This document shows, piece by piece, positions 6,114 through 7,066 of a stretch of DNA of 7,066 nucleotides. Both the position numbers and the translations under genes were made by a program. The stretch is taken from assembly GCA_002699325.1 (NCBI GenBank), contig PABS01000105.1, positions 1-7,066 of the forward strand, in the 5' to 3' direction. The DNA is from Ponticaulis sp. GTDB taxonomy: Bacteria > Pseudomonadota > Alphaproteobacteria > Caulobacterales > Hyphomonadaceae. The notes under the pieces are model-generated. The model was not told the origin of the DNA. It did no database searches and saw nothing but the letters and a program-made list of their open reading frames with translations. Position 1 is the first letter of the stretch. Each line of letters begins with the position of its first letter.

Positions 6114-7066
6114 ATGAAGAAACTTGTATTGGCCGCGTCGGTAAGTGTGTTTGCCCTGAGCGCCAACGCGCAGGATACGACGCCAGCTGAAGACGCAGAG
6201 AGCCGTCAGGACGTGATCATCGTCAAAGGTCAGAAAATCGATACGGCGCTTCAGGATGTTGCAGCCAGTGTGGAAGTCGTTACCGGCGCAGAGATTGCGC
6301 GCGAGCCTGTCAGCGATCTTTATGACCTCGTTGAACGCATTCCGAACGTCACCTCTTCTTTCGGAGACCTGGGCTTCTCCATTCGCGGTATTGATCAGCG
6401 CGGCATTGGAGGGTCTGGCCGGGGCCAGACGCTGACTGTGTATGTCGACGATGCTTCGCTTGGAAATTACACGACCTTTTTCGGGCCGCTCGATGCCTGG
6501 GATCTCGGTCAGGTCGAGGTGTTTCGCGGACCGCAGTCGACAAGCTTCGGACGCAATGCGCTGGCAGGTGCGATCTACGTCCGCACACAGGACCCGACCT
6601 ATGAGAACGATCTGAAACTACGCGCCGAAATTGGCGAGTATGACACGTATCAGCTCGCGATCGCTGGTGGCGGCGCTCTCATTGATGACGTCCTGGCCTG
6701 GCGCGGTTCACTTCAACGCCGGGAAAGCGACGGCTTCATTGAAAACACTTTTCTCGGGCAGCCTGCCGATGCAAGCGAACTGACCAGCGGTCGGGTGAAG
6801 TTTCTCTGGGAACCGACCTCTGACATCTCCATCATCTCAACCACATCTTACGCCGACAATTTTGCGGGCGAAGATGGAGTTGTACCAAGCGATGATTTCG
6901 TACGTGAAGCCCAGTACGATGTCCCTGGCTCAGAGGGGACGGAAACCTGGCTGCAATCCATCAATGCGACATGGGAGATCAGCCCGAACTGGGAATTGCA
7001 GTCCATTACCGCATTCCAGAACACCGACTATACCCGGCTTGAGGACTATGATGTTACCCCTGCCCC
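6114..7066 (+). CDS. TonB-dependent outer-membrane receptor, likely iron-siderophore (3' end outside window)
   Basis: Seen: 317 codons are open to the window edge. The signal peptide is MKKLVLAASVSVFALSANA, with cleavage expected before Gln20. A TonB-box-like DVIIVKG (33-39) is followed by the plug domain: ASVEVVTGAEI, DLVERIPNVTSSFG, FSIRGIDQRG, LTVYVDDASLG, and the conserved plug end VEVFRGPQSTSFGRNALAGA (134-153) then IYVRTQDP. Barrel strands begin at about 165 with alternating hydrophobic and aromatic patterns (RAEIGEYDTYQLAIAGG, WRGSLQRRESDGF). Full-length family members are ~650-800 residues, so less than half is visible. Known: these receptors import ferric siderophores, haem, cobalamin or glycans using TonB energy. 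The plug wording (WDLGQVEVFRGPQST) is closest in my recollection to FyuA/pesticin-receptor-like ferric siderophore receptors. The upstream Fur-like box agrees with iron, but the exact ligand cannot be read. It is 133 bp from the secretion cluster with its own regulatory region, so probably a separate unit. Confidence 0.93.
   Translation, partial: MKKLVLAASVSVFALSANAQDTTPAEDAESRQDVIIVKGQKIDTALQDVAASVEVVTGAEIAREPVSDLYDLVERIPNVTSSFGDLGFSIRGIDQRGIGGSGRGQTLTVYVDDASLGNYTTFFGPLDAWDLGQVEVFRGPQSTSFGRNALAGAIYVRTQDPTYENDLKLRAEIGEYDTYQLAIAGGGALIDDVLAWRGSLQRRESDGFIENTFLGQPADASELTSGRVKFLWEPTSDISIISTTSYADNFAGEDGVVPSDDFVREAQYDVPGSEGTETWLQSINATWEISPNWELQSITAFQNTDYTRLEDYDVTPA

Overview
The window is one strand-coherent block, with every gene on the + strand. 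It looks like a Gram-negative alphaproteobacterium. The reasons are moderately high GC by eye, a TolC/HlyD/ABC type I secretion set of the LapB-LapC-LapE style, and a TonB-dependent receptor under a Fur-like operator. A marine or aquatic Hyphomonadaceae/Caulobacterales-type host would fit, but this is inference, since no rRNA or other taxonomic marker is present.

Bases 1-1038 are the C-terminal end of a large surface or secreted protein whose start lies upstream of the window. It shows a 'DGSFVIMW'-type adhesin repeat, one cadherin-like/tandem-95 domain, a Ser/Thr-rich linker, and an acidic Leu/Asp-rich tail that is the likely C-terminal type I secretion signal.

Bases 1110-5980 encode a complete type I secretion system in the order outer-membrane channel (TolC family), inner-membrane ABC exporter (LapB/LssB class with a degenerate, non-catalytic N-terminal peptidase-like domain), and HlyD/LapC-family periplasmic adaptor. 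The genes are tightly packed. The adhesin stop overlaps an in-frame ATG of the TolC reading frame. The ABC gene starts 12 bp after the TolC stop, and the ABC stop and adaptor start share ATGA. The simplest reading is a substrate-plus-dedicated-exporter operon, with the ABC/adaptor/TolC complex exporting the adhesin across both membranes in one step.

Bases 5981-6113 are a 133-bp intergenic region with a good Fur-box match, a possible overlapping promoter, and an inverted pairing that could occlude the ribosome-binding site of the next gene in read-through RNA. From 6114 to the window edge is the N-terminal 317 codons of a TonB-dependent outer-membrane receptor (signal peptide, TonB box, plug, start of barrel), most probably for an iron-siderophore. 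It is transcriptionally separable from the secretion operon.

No RNA genes, mobile elements, CRISPR arrays or convincing intrinsic terminators were seen. The window is mostly a recognisable system. The points worth a second look are the domain junction and tail of the adhesin, the start of the TolC protein, an unusual ABC signature motif, a strong GC hairpin inside the tolC-like gene, and the regulatory region before the receptor.
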